In this document: positions 27,455 to 36,810 of the stretch, piece after piece
Layout of the letters: every line of letters starts with the position of its first letter
How positions within the stretch are numbered: the first letter of the stretch is position 1
Source of the DNA: Vibrio palustris
Lineage (GTDB): Bacteria; Pseudomonadota; Gammaproteobacteria; Enterobacterales; Vibrionaceae
Assembly: GCF_024346995.1 (NCBI RefSeq)
Contig: NZ_AP024888.1
Location: 1,018,768 to 1,082,767 of the forward strand
Length of the DNA: 64,000 nucleotides
Reading direction: 5' to 3'
Translations under genes and position numbers: made by a program
Notes under the pieces: generated by a model
What the model was told of the DNA's origin: nothing
Databases searched by the model: none
What the model saw: only the letters and a program-made list of their open reading frames with translations

Positions 27455-27950
27455 TGCTACGTATCCTTATTAGACATCGGGAGACCCTATTTTTTGTGCC
27501 CTACGTTATAGGCGAAAACGCGTTATAACTTTGTTAAGTCAATCAAAACTCATCATATTGATACGTCATATACTTGCAGTTAAATCGCAAAAACATAGCT
27601 TAGATCACACAATCAAATAACAAAAACCCAGGAGGCGACGATTATGCATAACAAAGTCACATCAATCAGTGGAAAACAATGATTTAAATAAAGTAATAAT
27701 GAAAATAAAACCAACAAAAACATAATATTAGTAAATATTAACTGTATAAATGAAGTCTTAACTAATTTTTATAACGAATCACGAAAAAAAATAAATTAAA
27801 TTCAAAAAACACCATCATTTTTTACGTGATGTAAAAAATTTGCTGCATATTTACACACATTACGTTTTTGTAACACTTCTCAACATATCGAATATGTGAA
27901 ACAATTCACACTTACCCTTTATATCCTTATCTGTACTACTAGGAATCCTT
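27455..27950. other. Long divergent intergenic region
   Basis: A 496 bp very AT-rich gap between two divergent transporter genes. It contains the 12-residue reading frame with a strong ribosome site at 27644 (listed separately) and a hairpin TTTTTTAC-N5-GTAAAAAA at about 27818-27838. No other gene was recognised; it presumably holds both promoters. Confidence 0.5.
27644..27682 (+). CDS. Candidate 12-residue leader peptide
   Basis: ATG 27644 is preceded by AGGAGG 8 nt upstream, the strongest ribosome site in the region, and encodes MHNKVTSISGKQ before TGA. It sits 270 bp before the AEC transporter start on the same strand. It could be a leader peptide or a chance match. Confidence 0.3.
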   Translation: MHNKVTSISGKQ

Positions 27951-28907
27951 ATGTCTTCCATTTTGGATCAGTTAGCGTTTTCAGCCGCCATCACTGGGCC
28001 TATCTGTCTTATGCTCGTGCTCGGAGTGGTGTTTAAACGTATCAACTTAATCAACGAAAATTTTATTGATGTCGCGTCTAAAGTCGTGTTTAAAGTCACG
28101 CTTCCCACACTTCTCTTTTTAAGCATTGTTCAATCTAATCACGACTTTTCGCAAAGCTCGTCTTTGGTCATTTTTGCCGTTGCTGCCAATTTTGTATTCT
28201 TTTTACTTTCAACGTTCTCAACCAACAAAATTTTTAAAAATAACGCAGATAGCGGTGTGATTATTCAAGGCGGTTTTCGCTCGAATACGGGTATTATTGG
28301 TTTAGCGTATGTGGCAAACGCTTATGGCAGTAATGGTGTGGCACTGGCGGCTTTATATGTCGCATGTACAACCATGCTATATAATGTTCAAGCGGTGATT
28401 AGCCTTACGCCAAAAGGCGCGCAATCCACTACTGAAGCGGCCAAAGTAATGTTACGCAGCATCCGTAAGAACCCACTCATCATCGCCATTGTGGCAGGTT
28501 TTGTCTTTTACGGTCTCTCGATTCCCATCCCTCATATGGTATCGGATGCGGGTCATTACTTCGCGAATATGACCTTACCATTAGCCTTATTATGCACAGG
28601 TGGCTCTCTCGACTTGAAAGCGATGAGCTCAAACAAAGGACCTACTTGGTTTTCCAGCATGACGAAACTGGTTTTTTCACCACTTTTGATCACTGCCGCT
28701 GGCATACTCTGTGGCTTTAAAGGCTTAGAGCTCGGCATCATCTTTTTGATGAGCGCATCACCAACGGCAGCAAGCAGCTACGTCATGGCACGCTCTATGG
28801 GCGGTAATGCCGCTCTCGCGGCTAACATTATTGCCATTACTACAGTGTTTTCATTACTAACCTGTACCATCGGTATTTTTACTTTGTCATCGCTCCAGTT
28901 GTTTTAA
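27951..28907 (+). CDS. AEC-family transporter (auxin efflux carrier type)
   Basis: A 318-residue inner-membrane protein with about ten membrane segments in the 5+5 layout of the AEC/bile-acid-arginine transporter fold. Features include TLPTLLFLSIV, then QGGFRSNTGIIGLAYV (family FRSNxGFLGLP-like motif) and SASPTAASSYVMARSMGGNAALAANIIAITTVFS near the end, typical for the family. Characterised members carry malonate, malate or related organic acids. Together with the divergent INDY-type gene this suggests a dicarboxylate uptake/exchange locus. AGGA lies ~9 nt before ATG. Confidence 0.9.
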   Translation: MSSILDQLAFSAAITGPICLMLVLGVVFKRINLINENFIDVASKVVFKVTLPTLLFLSIVQSNHDFSQSSSLVIFAVAANFVFFLLSTFSTNKIFKNNADSGVIIQGGFRSNTGIIGLAYVANAYGSNGVALAALYVACTTMLYNVQAVISLTPKGAQSTTEAAKVMLRSIRKNPLIIAIVAGFVFYGLSIPIPHMVSDAGHYFANMTLPLALLCTGGSLDLKAMSSNKGPTWFSSMTKLVFSPLLITAAGILCGFKGLELGIIFLMSASPTAASSYVMARSMGGNAALAANIIAITTVFSLLTCTIGIFTLSSLQLF

Positions 28908-29300
28908 TCTGATAACGGTTGGTTGGCCCATTTTATATTCACGAATCATGCGGCTTATCAACTAGTGACGCGTAAATCACTTAACATGCGTTATTTGTAT
29001 ACATTTTTAATGTAATAAATGGCCATATATGCACCAAGATGAATCATGCCAACTAAAAGGCTTGCTTTATCTTGGTGCATTGTTTTATCCACGTTATGGT
29101 TATCAGCCCGTTATTGCTCGAAAACTCCCTGCAATCGTCAGTTTTAGGCGTATTTTAAGCCGAACGACAATGTGGCACATGGTTTGCTATCTAATTGATA
29201 TATAGCAAAGAGTGCGCCGCAAGAAGCGTCCACATCATCACGCTAAATCGAGTTCTCTCGACGTTAGATTGTGAGCATTGACCAAGACAGGATGAAGACT
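28908..29300 (+). other. Intergenic region with a long hairpin
   Basis: ATGCACCAAGAT (29029-29040) pairs exactly with ATCTTGGTGCAT (29069-29080), followed by TGTTTTA, with a small inner GCC/GGC hairpin. It lies 120 bp after the AEC stop and could be its terminator or the end of a small RNA. No gene was seen in the remaining sequence before the permease. Confidence 0.55.
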
Positions 29301-30683
29301 ATGCAAGGAAGCGAATCATCAAGCTCGTTACAACGAGGGCTTAAAAATAGACATATACAATTAATTGCCCTAGGTGGAGCCATCGGTACTGGATTATTTT
29401 TAGGTATCGCTCAAACCATAAAAACCGCCGGCCCTTCAGTATTACTTGGCTACGCCATTGCCGGTATGATTGCATTTTTTATCATGCGCCAATTAGGCGA
29501 AATGGTGGTCGAAGAGCCCGTAGCTGGCACTTTCAGTCACTTTGCTGATCGCTATTGGCATCGCTTTGCGGGTTTTTTATCAGGCTGGAATTATTGGGTT
29601 CTTTATATTTTAGTCGGTATGGCAGAGCTCACGGCCATTGGCATTTACGTCCAATACTGGTTCCCCGATATTCCAACTTGGGTATCTGCCTTAGCGTTTT
29701 TCTTACTGATTAATGCCGTGAATTTAACCACGGTAAAGTTATTTGGCGAGTTAGAATTCTGGTTTGCGCTGATTAAAATTGTCGCGATTGTTGGAATGAT
29801 AGTTTACGGCGCTTACATTCTGGTGATGGACGATACTGGCACATCTACCGTGAGTAATCTTTGGCAAAATGGAGGATTCTTTCCTGAGGGAATCCACGGC
29901 TTAACCATGGCAATGGCCGCAATTATGTTTTCTTTCGGTGGTTTGGAGTTAATTGGTATCACCGCAGCCGAAGCAGAAAATCCAGAAAAAAGCATTCCGA
30001 GTGCGACCAATCAGGTTATCTACCGTATTTTACTGTTTTATATTGGTTCACTGGTCGTATTATTATCGCTGTATCCTTGGCAGAAAGTTGCAGAAGGTGG
30101 CAGTCCGTTTGTGATGATTTTCCATGCATTAGACAGCAACTGGATTGCGAACGTATTGAATGTCATTATCTTAACCGCAGCGTTATCGGTTTATAACAGC
30201 TGTGTATACAGCAACAGCCGCATGATGTATGGACTAGCAAAACAAGGCAACGCCCCAAAAGCCATGCTTAAAATTAACAAACGCGGGGTGCCTATGGCGG
30301 CACTTGCTATATCCGCTATATCAACGGGCGGATGTGTATTAATTAACTACTTCATGCCAGCACAAGCCTTTGGTTTCTTAATGGCTTTGGTGGTCTCGGC
30401 TTTGGTGTTGAACTGGGCGGTCATTTCTATTACGCACATGAAATTCAAACTCGCCAAAATCAAGCAGCGCCAGAAACCCCGTTATCCATCTTGGGGCTAT
30501 CCGATCACTAACTGGATCTGCCTATTCTTCTTAGTCGGGATCCTTGGCATTATGTTCATGACGCCAGGCATGCGCTTATCAGTCTATCTCCTTCCAGCAT
30601 GGATCGTATTGTTAGCGGGTGCTTACTATATAAAAACCAAACGAGCATCGAATCAGGCGACATCCGCCATGGCCGTGAAATAA
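29301..30683 (+). CDS. AroP-like aromatic amino acid permease
   Basis: A 460-residue APC-superfamily permease with twelve membrane segments. The sequence closely follows E. coli AroP/PheP: LQRGLKNRHIQLIALGGAIG, IMRQLGEMVVEEPVAGTFSH, GWNYWVLYILVGMAELTA, MFSFGGLELIGITAAEAENP and SVYNSCVYSNSRMMYGLA. Proton-coupled uptake of Phe/Tyr/Trp is the likely role, though the exact specificity is uncertain. GTG 29271 and ATG 29292 are in frame, but AGGA at 29289-29292 is 8 nt before ATG 29301, which also fits the family N-terminus. I saw no TyrR box upstream. A hairpin follows. Confidence 0.9.
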   Translation: MQGSESSSSLQRGLKNRHIQLIALGGAIGTGLFLGIAQTIKTAGPSVLLGYAIAGMIAFFIMRQLGEMVVEEPVAGTFSHFADRYWHRFAGFLSGWNYWVLYILVGMAELTAIGIYVQYWFPDIPTWVSALAFFLLINAVNLTTVKLFGELEFWFALIKIVAIVGMIVYGAYILVMDDTGTSTVSNLWQNGGFFPEGIHGLTMAMAAIMFSFGGLELIGITAAEAENPEKSIPSATNQVIYRILLFYIGSLVVLLSLYPWQKVAEGGSPFVMIFHALDSNWIANVLNVIILTAALSVYNSCVYSNSRMMYGLAKQGNAPKAMLKINKRGVPMAALAISAISTGGCVLINYFMPAQAFGFLMALVVSALVLNWAVISITHMKFKLAKIKQRQKPRYPSWGYPITNWICLFFLVGILGIMFMTPGMRLSVYLLPAWIVLLAGAYYIKTKRASNQATSAMAVK

Positions 30684-30702
30684 CTGGGCATTATCTTGGT
30701 TC

Positions 30703-30730
30703 GCCACCTTAGATGCCTGTCTAAGGTGGC
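30703..30730 (+). terminator. Hairpin after the AroP-like gene
   Basis: GCCACCTTAGA (30703-30713) pairs with TCTAAGGTGGC (30720-30730), 20 bp after the stop. The T tract is weak (TGTTC). Confidence 0.65.
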
Positions 30731-30828
30731 TGTTCAGAGTGTCAATACTAATAATCCTCTCAAGTTCAGTGCGTTATTTTACCGCTCATATCACACTTAA
30801 TGCATAGTATTATTTGGTATCAATAACT

Positions 30829-30844
30829 TGTGATCGTGATTACA
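30829..30844. promoter_or_regulatory. Candidate CRP site upstream of the GH3 gene
   Basis: TGTGATCGTGATTACA matches the CRP consensus TGTGA-N6-TCACA with one mismatch. It is centred ~133 bp upstream of the GH3 start. Confidence 0.5.
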
Positions 30845-30906
30845 ACACGCCTTTGTTAAACCCCTTACTCTACTACCTCAACCGGATTGTTACTGTTTCG
30901 ACAGGC

Positions 30907-30943
30907 AAAACCTGGGCGCTTTTATCAGCGCCCAGGTTTTTTT
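30907..30943 (+). terminator. Strong intrinsic terminator in the leader of the GH3 gene
   Basis: CCTGGGCGC (30911-30919) pairs with GCGCCCAGG (30928-30936), flanked by AAAA and by seven T. It lies only ~30 bp before the GH3 start codon and ~225 bp after the permease stop, so it acts on a transcript that begins between them. It could be an attenuator or the end of a small RNA. Confidence 0.88.
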
Positions 30944-30969
30944 ATATCTGTACTACAAGGAAGCCCTAC

Positions 30970-32940
30970 ATGCTAAAACACACATTACTTGCTTTCCCGC
31001 TCGCCATATTACCTCTAAGTGTACTCGCGGCGACTCAGCAACCCACATTAACTAAGCACCACGTTCCGCTATTAACCGTGGATAATCATCAATTTAAAGA
31101 TTTAAACCGCGATGGTGTACTGAACCCCTACGAAGACTGGCGTTTATCCGATGAACAACGGGCGAAAGATCTCGTATCACGTATGACACTTGAGCAAAAA
31201 GCCGGTGCCATGATGCATGCTTCGGCTCCGTCCCCCACCAGTGTATTAGGGCGTGGTCCGGTTTATGATTTAAAACAACTCAAAACAATGATTCAAACCG
31301 ATCATGTTAATGCCATGATTACGCGCTTAGATGGTGATAACCCACAGCGTTTTGCCGAGCAAAATAATGCCTTACAGGCTCTGGCAGAAGAGACTTCTCT
31401 GGGTATTCCGGTAACGATCAGTACCGACCCACGTAACGCCTATCATTATTCGACACACGACGATATTGATAGCGCAGCAGCAGGCAAGTTTTCGCAATGG
31501 CCACAATCACCCGGTTTTGGCGCCATCAATGATAAAAAGCTCACGCGCCAATATGCCGATATTCTACGTCAAGAATATCGCGCTGTGGGGATCACTGAAG
31601 CGCTATCACCACAAGCGGATATTGCCTCAGAGCCGCGCTGGGCACGCATTCAAGGTACGTTTGGAGAAGATCCACAGATTGTGCATGATATGGTGGAGAG
31701 CTACGTAGAAGGCATGCAAAACGGCCGCAGCGGACTCAACGCCGGCAGTGTCATCACCGTTGTAAAACACTGGGTCGGATATGGCGCCGCGAAAGATGGC
31801 TGGGATAGCCACAGTGCTTATGGTAAATATGCAGACTTTGAAGACAACAATTTAGACCAGCACATCTATCCGTTTAAAGGCGCGTTTGATGCACACGTTG
31901 CCAGCGTGATGCCGACTTATTCCATTTTAAAAGGCGTGAAAGTGAATGGCAAAGACATCGAACAAGTCGGCGCTGGATTTAGTCATTATCTTCTCACTGA
32001 TTTATTACGCGATACCTATCACTTCGATGGGGTGATACTCAGTGATTGGCTGATTACCGCTGATTGTAATAAAAGTTGTATTGATGGCGCACCAAAAGGC
32101 AAAGCCGGTCGACCAGAAGATTTAGGCATGTCATGGGGGGTCGGTGATTTATCGATTCAGCAACGATTTGTCAAAGCAGTAAAAGCCGGCGTCGATCAAT
32201 TTGGTGGCGTGGCCGACCCAACGCCTATTGTTTCTGCGGTTAACCAAGGAGATCTTAGCCAAGATGACATTGACCACGCGGTGGTAAAAATCATGAAGCA
32301 AAAGTTCGCGACTGGTTTATTTGAAGCGCCATTCGTGGATCCGGATAAAGCAAGCGAACGCTTAGGCGCCCCTAAAAACCAAGCATTAGCCGATGAAGCA
32401 CAAGCACGTTCCGTAGTACTGCTTAAAAACCAAGATGATACCCTACCACTAAAATCAGGCACTAACGTCTTTCTGTATCATATGGAGCCCTCTGCTGCGC
32501 AAGCCGCTGGACTCAATGTGGTCGATTCATTAGACCAAGCCGATGTTGCACTATTGCGGGTATCCAGTCCCTATAGCCACCCTCACCCCAATTACTTTTT
32601 TGGCGTTTTACAACATGAGGGGCCGCTCACGTTTGCCCAAGATAGTGATGATTACCGCATGATCCAAAAAGCGAGCAAGGCCGTTCCGACCATCGTGAAT
32701 ATCTATCTCGATCGCCCAACAGTACTGAAGCAAATTAACGATCAATCTGCGGCAATTTTGGCTAACTTTGGCGCAAATGACACGGTATTATTCAACGCGA
32801 TGACCGGCCACCACGCCATTACAGGCCATTTACCATTTGAAATGCCGCGCTCAATGCAAGCCGCTAAAGAGCAACACTCCGACTTACCCCATGACAGCAA
32901 AAACCCTCTTTATCCGATTGGATTTGGCATGAGTTTGTAA
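30970..32940 (+). CDS. Exported GH3-family beta-glycosidase
   Basis: A 656-residue glycoside hydrolase family 3 enzyme with signal peptide MLKHTLLAFPLAILPLSVLAA, so probably periplasmic or secreted. The N-terminal (alpha/beta)8 domain carries VKHWVGYGAAKDGWDSHSAYGKY and the nucleophile Asp in GVILSDW. The second alpha/beta domain begins near EAQARSVVLLKNQDDTLPL. It lacks the C-terminal FnIII domain of BglX-type enzymes. Hydrolysis of beta-linked glucosides or other beta-glycosides is expected; the exact substrate is unknown. Start ATG 30970 has AAGGA 8 nt ahead. The open frame continues to 30814 through the leader terminator and is not used. Confidence 0.9.
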   Translation: MLKHTLLAFPLAILPLSVLAATQQPTLTKHHVPLLTVDNHQFKDLNRDGVLNPYEDWRLSDEQRAKDLVSRMTLEQKAGAMMHASAPSPTSVLGRGPVYDLKQLKTMIQTDHVNAMITRLDGDNPQRFAEQNNALQALAEETSLGIPVTISTDPRNAYHYSTHDDIDSAAAGKFSQWPQSPGFGAINDKKLTRQYADILRQEYRAVGITEALSPQADIASEPRWARIQGTFGEDPQIVHDMVESYVEGMQNGRSGLNAGSVITVVKHWVGYGAAKDGWDSHSAYGKYADFEDNNLDQHIYPFKGAFDAHVASVMPTYSILKGVKVNGKDIEQVGAGFSHYLLTDLLRDTYHFDGVILSDWLITADCNKSCIDGAPKGKAGRPEDLGMSWGVGDLSIQQRFVKAVKAGVDQFGGVADPTPIVSAVNQGDLSQDDIDHAVVKIMKQKFATGLFEAPFVDPDKASERLGAPKNQALADEAQARSVVLLKNQDDTLPLKSGTNVFLYHMEPSAAQAAGLNVVDSLDQADVALLRVSSPYSHPHPNYFFGVLQHEGPLTFAQDSDDYRMIQKASKAVPTIVNIYLDRPTVLKQINDQSAAILANFGANDTVLFNAMTGHHAITGHLPFEMPRSMQAAKEQHSDLPHDSKNPLYPIGFGMSL

Positions 32941-32973
32941 GGTGGGTTACAGACAAGGATTAACGTAAACACG

Positions 32974-33001
32974 AAAAAGGACGCGTTATCGCGTCCTTTT
33001 T
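32974..33001 (+). terminator. Intrinsic terminator of the GH3 gene
   Basis: GGACGCG-TTAT-CGCGTCC (32979-32996) with flanking A5 and T5. Confidence 0.93.
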
Positions 33002-33226
33002 ATATCTAACAATGGCTTTAGCTGTTTAATTCTGAGCAGGCGTGAATACACAATCACGCACTTTCAAACGAGTAGCCGTAACGCTAGCCATGACTATTGA
33101 TCACACGAATAGATTAATGGCGAGTAATCACGGTACTTCTTAGCTAATTTATCAACAACGCCCATGGTGGCAATATACTTGGCTTATTACTCATTCTGCT
33201 ATATGTACTGTTTAAGTACTCGTTAA

Positions 33227-34561
33227 TTACCGTGCTTTTAAGCTTTCAAACCGTAAACCACTCGCAGTACGTTCCGGAAAGCCTTTCCAATAAGTATGAT
33301 GAGCACTGTTAACGCCCTCGTCCCACTGGCCATCGTTAGAATGTGGCACCACATCTAGGTAGGCTGCCATACTCGCGTCATGTTTGAGGTATTGCCCTAA
33401 CCAAGCGGTAATAAAATGCGTTGAAATGTTATTCATCCGCACATTATCCCAAACGGGATCTAAATAATGCATCGAGAGATTAAACCCTAAATCCGGATCG
33501 AATTTGTACATTTCCTCTGGCGGCGCCATGGGAGCTCCCGCATTATGATTGGCATAATTAAACGTTAGCAAAGATCGATCAACGTATGTTGCTGCTTTCC
33601 ACAATGCACGAACACCATCATCGTAACCAACAATGTCATCTTTTGATCCAGCAATCATCAGCATGGGAACACGAATACCTTTCGCCGTTTGTTCATCCAT
33701 AAATCCATTATTCATACCTGCAGGCGCGAAGGTAACGGCTGTTTTTATACGATCATCGGCAAGCGCGAGATACTCATCACTGCCTGCTAAGTATTGATCT
33801 AATGTGCCCGTCGGTGCAGAGAAAAAACCTTCATTTTGATGAATACCATAAGAGGTTAAACCGCCTCCTACTGTTACAGTTGTGCCATATGCTCCCATAG
33901 AATAACCAATGATCCCTGTATTATTGGTGTCCACTAAGTCATAAAGATACGATGAGGGATCGTTAGCTAAATCACTTATTTGGTCGAGAATAAACAACTG
34001 ATCTTTCGTACGGTTAACAATACTGGAGCTGATATCACCTAACGTGCGGTACGTTGAATCTGTATGGTCGATAGCAACCACAACGTAACCTTTTGAGGCA
34101 ATATTTTCTGCTATGGGTGACAACAAAAAGCGATTACCAGGATAGCCATGGGAGATGATGACAAGAGGAAAAGCTTTCTTAGATTTCAGTGGTTTCGCCC
34201 CTACTACAGCACGCCCATGCAGAGCGATTTTTGTTTTTCCATCACGTGCATATACATCGAGCACATGGGACCCTTTCGCATTACGCGCCGCGGGATACCA
34301 AGTTTCAACCGTTAACGGTCGATCATAATAAGGGAAGGCATCACCCTTCTGCCTGTCTCGATCTGTCTTCAACACATCAATCTGATTTTTATGTATGAAA
34401 TCTAATTGCCTAACGCCGACGGTCTGATTGCCATATGCGGCGAGCTCTGGAGCATCTGCTCGTATAATATCAATACGATTCTCAGCATATGCTGCTGACA
34501 ATGGAAGACAAGACGCCATTAAAAGCGTCACAGCATAGCGCGATATAGGTTTATTATTCAT
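33227..34561 (-). CDS. Exported alpha/beta hydrolase (PAF-acetylhydrolase/dienelactone-hydrolase-like)
   Basis: A 444-residue protein with signal peptide MNNKPISRYAVTLLMASCLPLSAAYA. The hydrolase core includes the oxyanion strand FPLVIISHGYPGNRFL and the nucleophile elbow GYSMGAYG, then PMLMIAGSKDDIVGYD with the likely acid and a C-terminal His region. The overall pattern resembles the secreted PAF-acetylhydrolase-like/chlorophyllase-like group. An ester substrate is expected; its identity is unknown. In-frame ATG codons at 34570 and 34567 exist, but AAGGA is best spaced for ATG 34561. No operon partner is seen. Confidence 0.87.
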   Translation of the reverse strand: MNNKPISRYAVTLLMASCLPLSAAYAENRIDIIRADAPELAAYGNQTVGVRQLDFIHKNQIDVLKTDRDRQKGDAFPYYDRPLTVETWYPAARNAKGSHVLDVYARDGKTKIALHGRAVVGAKPLKSKKAFPLVIISHGYPGNRFLLSPIAENIASKGYVVVAIDHTDSTYRTLGDISSSIVNRTKDQLFILDQISDLANDPSSYLYDLVDTNNTGIIGYSMGAYGTTVTVGGGLTSYGIHQNEGFFSAPTGTLDQYLAGSDEYLALADDRIKTAVTFAPAGMNNGFMDEQTAKGIRVPMLMIAGSKDDIVGYDDGVRALWKAATYVDRSLLTFNYANHNAGAPMAPPEEMYKFDPDLGFNLSMHYLDPVWDNVRMNNISTHFITAWLGQYLKHDASMAAYLDVVPHSNDGQWDEGVNSAHHTYWKGFPERTASGLRFESLKAR

Positions 34562-34945
34562 CGCCATCATCCTTTACACTGACTGTTTTAATCTAAGCCA
34601 CTCCCCCAATGGGTCGTTATCCATTATTGATTAACGGTGGAAACTCGGGATCCATGAGCGCGCAATTATCTAGCAGCTAATCCATTCATTAATCAAATAG
34701 ATTAACCTTGATTAATTAAAACATAACATCAACGACCATTGATGTGAGTTCTCCCTAATAATGTTATTTTTCATTAACATATCATGTAATATTGCGATGT
34801 TAATTTGCTCTGAAGCTACGTTCCGTCGCGCGCGTACTTTGATTGATAACCCAAAGAAGACTGCGCCCAATAATCGTCGTTCCACCTAGCTTTTTTGCAC
34901 ATCACTTCCCCCGATTTCAACTGCTAAGTGCGACACTATCCAATA
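34562..34945. other. Gap before the IS remnants
   Basis: About 380 bp of AT-rich sequence holding the promoter side of the hydrolase gene. No gene, strong hairpin or terminal inverted repeat was found. Confidence 0.4.
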
Positions 34946-35017
34946 TCAAGCAGCCAAAGCCAACTCCTCAAATACAATGGTTGGCTGCTTGAAGCCTAAA
35001 CACTTTTTTGGTGAGCG
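34946..35017 (-). pseudogene. Remnant of an IS30-family transposase (C-terminus)
   Basis: Leftward from 35017 the frame reads RSPKKCLGFKQPTIVFEELALAA and then stops. This matches the extreme C-terminal signature of IS30 transposases (RPRKxLGxKTPxEVF...). Only ~23 codons remain; no catalytic DDE part and no intact end are seen. It lies 28 bp from the next transposase remnant. Confidence 0.7.
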
Positions 35018-35045
35018 TTAACCAGTAGAACCTTGATTGAGTGGA

Positions 35046-35556
35046 TTACAGGTTAAATACGTTAGGATAAGGCTTGCGAAGAGTAACATCTTGAACGATT
35101 TTCGTTAGAACAGACATGCTCGACATACCTCGTTTGTTACAGGTCTCAACGAGAGAATGCGCATACGGCCCCTGAACTTCTCGCCCGCATCAGATGTCGT
35201 ACCGAAGCTAATCTTACGCTGAATGACACTACCACGTATTCTCCGCTCAGCCTCGTTGTTGGTGAGTAGTATTGAGGTATCGGTTAAGAACAACCACAAG
35301 CTTTGCCTGTGAGATTGTAGCTTTTTACATCGACCTTTGTATCGCTGAACAACGATACCACTGCCTTTTTGCAGCCAGTGGTCAAAAGATTTTCGGAGTC
35401 GATTAATACGGCGAATATACTGTTCGTACTGGGTTTCTGTATTTTCCAAGCCGTGACGTATTCTAAAAACCATATTAGAGAGCAGTGTTAGCCGTTGTTC
35501 AACGAAAGCGGTATAACCGCCGCCGGTATATGTCCACTTCCCCTTAATGAGACAGT
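35046..35556 (-). pseudogene. Truncated, frameshifted IS66-like transposase remnant
   Basis: The frame starts after an in-frame stop at ~35556 and reads KGKWTYTGGGYTAFVEQRLTLL, then the conserved LLTNNEAERRIRGSVIQRKISFGTT. At ~35148 one base shifts the frame: the original reading resumes as VETCNKRGMSSMSVLTKIVQDV and ends at 35046, whereas the unshifted frame ends in unrelated residues at 35105. The N-terminal and DDE-bearing half is missing. The family assignment (IS66-like) rests on the NNxAER motif. It borders the type VI effector-immunity genes, suggesting past mobile insertion there. Confidence 0.75.
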
Positions 35557-35691
35557 GTTAAACTAGAGTTTTCCAGTCTTGCTCACTAAATTTGCGGCGA
35601 GGTATAAGCAAAAGACCAGTCCATTATCAAATGTGACTGATCTTCATTTTTAAGTTAATTCCATCTAATTACACAACAAAACTATATTGAC

Positions 35692-36810
35692 TTACGGTTT
35701 ATAAAAATATTCATCTATATACACAACTGGCTTAGAATTTTTCAACTCATCAACAACTTGATTTTTCATTTCTTCTGTTTCTTTTTTACTTATCTTTTTT
35801 ATATCATCAGATTCTATGAAAAGATCATTATTATACCGAACAAAATCATCAAACCCGTATTCTATATATTTTTTATTTATAATGGATTTTTTAAAACTAG
35901 GAGTGTTCTTAACCAAACTCTGATAAAATCTAGATTTAATTAAGTCCTTAAGTCCTTTTCTTGAGAAATTATTCTTCAGATAAATAGAATAAAAAGAAAA
36001 TACTCTATTATTTATATCACCATATTTTTCTAGTTTCTTAAATGAATCACGATAAAACTCTCCTCCCATATCCTCAATACCATGCACATAATTATTCAGC
36101 ATTAGATCTGCGACTTTAGAGAAATTTTTATCTATCATATATTTGTATACTTCCTTTCTATCATTTTTTTTTATTTCTCGATTATAATTAACATAATTAT
36201 ATAAAGGATATAAGTAACCATTTTTAGCATTAGCAATAATGTTATGTACGTAGTCATTATCATAACGTTCATCATTAATTAAATTAAGATAATATTTGGC
36301 CTTAATGTCTCCTTTTTTTTTCTTTTCTGATAATAATCTAATTGCTATTTTTTTCCACTTTTCATTACAATAATCCCTTAAATAATTCGAACAATTATCA
36401 GACTCTGGCGACAATCTTAACGCCGAATATGGGTTACCAAGTCTCGCTGAGCGTTTAAATAAATCAGCCATTATGCGGCCAGAAAATGCACTTCCTCCTG
36501 ATATATTAGCTAGCCAATACATTGCATCAGGATCATTTTTCTTAACTAATTTTTCTAGTAAAGGCTTAGCGAGGTCCCAACGATTTCTTTGTATATACAA
36601 AACGGGTTGATATAAAGGATTACCAGGTTTATAGGTACTAGATGAATAATCATCATCATTCATATTCTTTGATTTGTTTTTTAAAAATACATGAATTATT
36701 TTTTGAGTGGTTAAATTTTTTGATTCATTTTCATGTGTATCATATTTACAACCAGAAATAATGAAGGTAGATATGAGTAAAACTAATATCACTCTTAACA
36801 TAAATTTCAT
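35692..36810 (-). CDS. Lipoprotein, candidate immunity protein to the LysM effector
   Basis: A 372-residue predicted lipoprotein: signal MKFMLRVILVLLISTFIISGC with the lipidated Cys at 21 and Lys after it, which predicts outer-membrane sorting. A Sel1/TPR-like helical part follows (YWLANISGGSAFSGRIMADLFKRSARLGNPYSALRL), then a Lys/Asn/Tyr-rich region with no recognised domain. ATG 36810 overlaps the effector stop as ATGA, with GGTGGG ahead, so it is translationally coupled to the effector gene. Position and coupling are those of type VI immunity genes, and a periplasm-facing lipoprotein suits an effector acting in the periplasm. The base composition is far more AT-rich than the surroundings. 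The role is inferred; no family is recognised. Confidence 0.7.
   Translation of the reverse strand: MKFMLRVILVLLISTFIISGCKYDTHENESKNLTTQKIIHVFLKNKSKNMNDDDYSSSTYKPGNPLYQPVLYIQRNRWDLAKPLLEKLVKKNDPDAMYWLANISGGSAFSGRIMADLFKRSARLGNPYSALRLSPESDNCSNYLRDYCNEKWKKIAIRLLSEKKKKGDIKAKYYLNLINDERYDNDYVHNIIANAKNGYLYPLYNYVNYNREIKKNDRKEVYKYMIDKNFSKVADLMLNNYVHGIEDMGGEFYRDSFKKLEKYGDINNRVFSFYSIYLKNNFSRKGLKDLIKSRFYQSLVKNTPSFKKSIINKKYIEYGFDDFVRYNNDLFIESDDIKKISKKETEEMKNQVVDELKNSKPVVYIDEYFYKP

Noticed and set aside
30814..30969. N-terminal extension of the GH3 enzyme
   Set aside because: The extension reads through a strong terminator and precedes a clear signal peptide with its own ribosome site at 30970.
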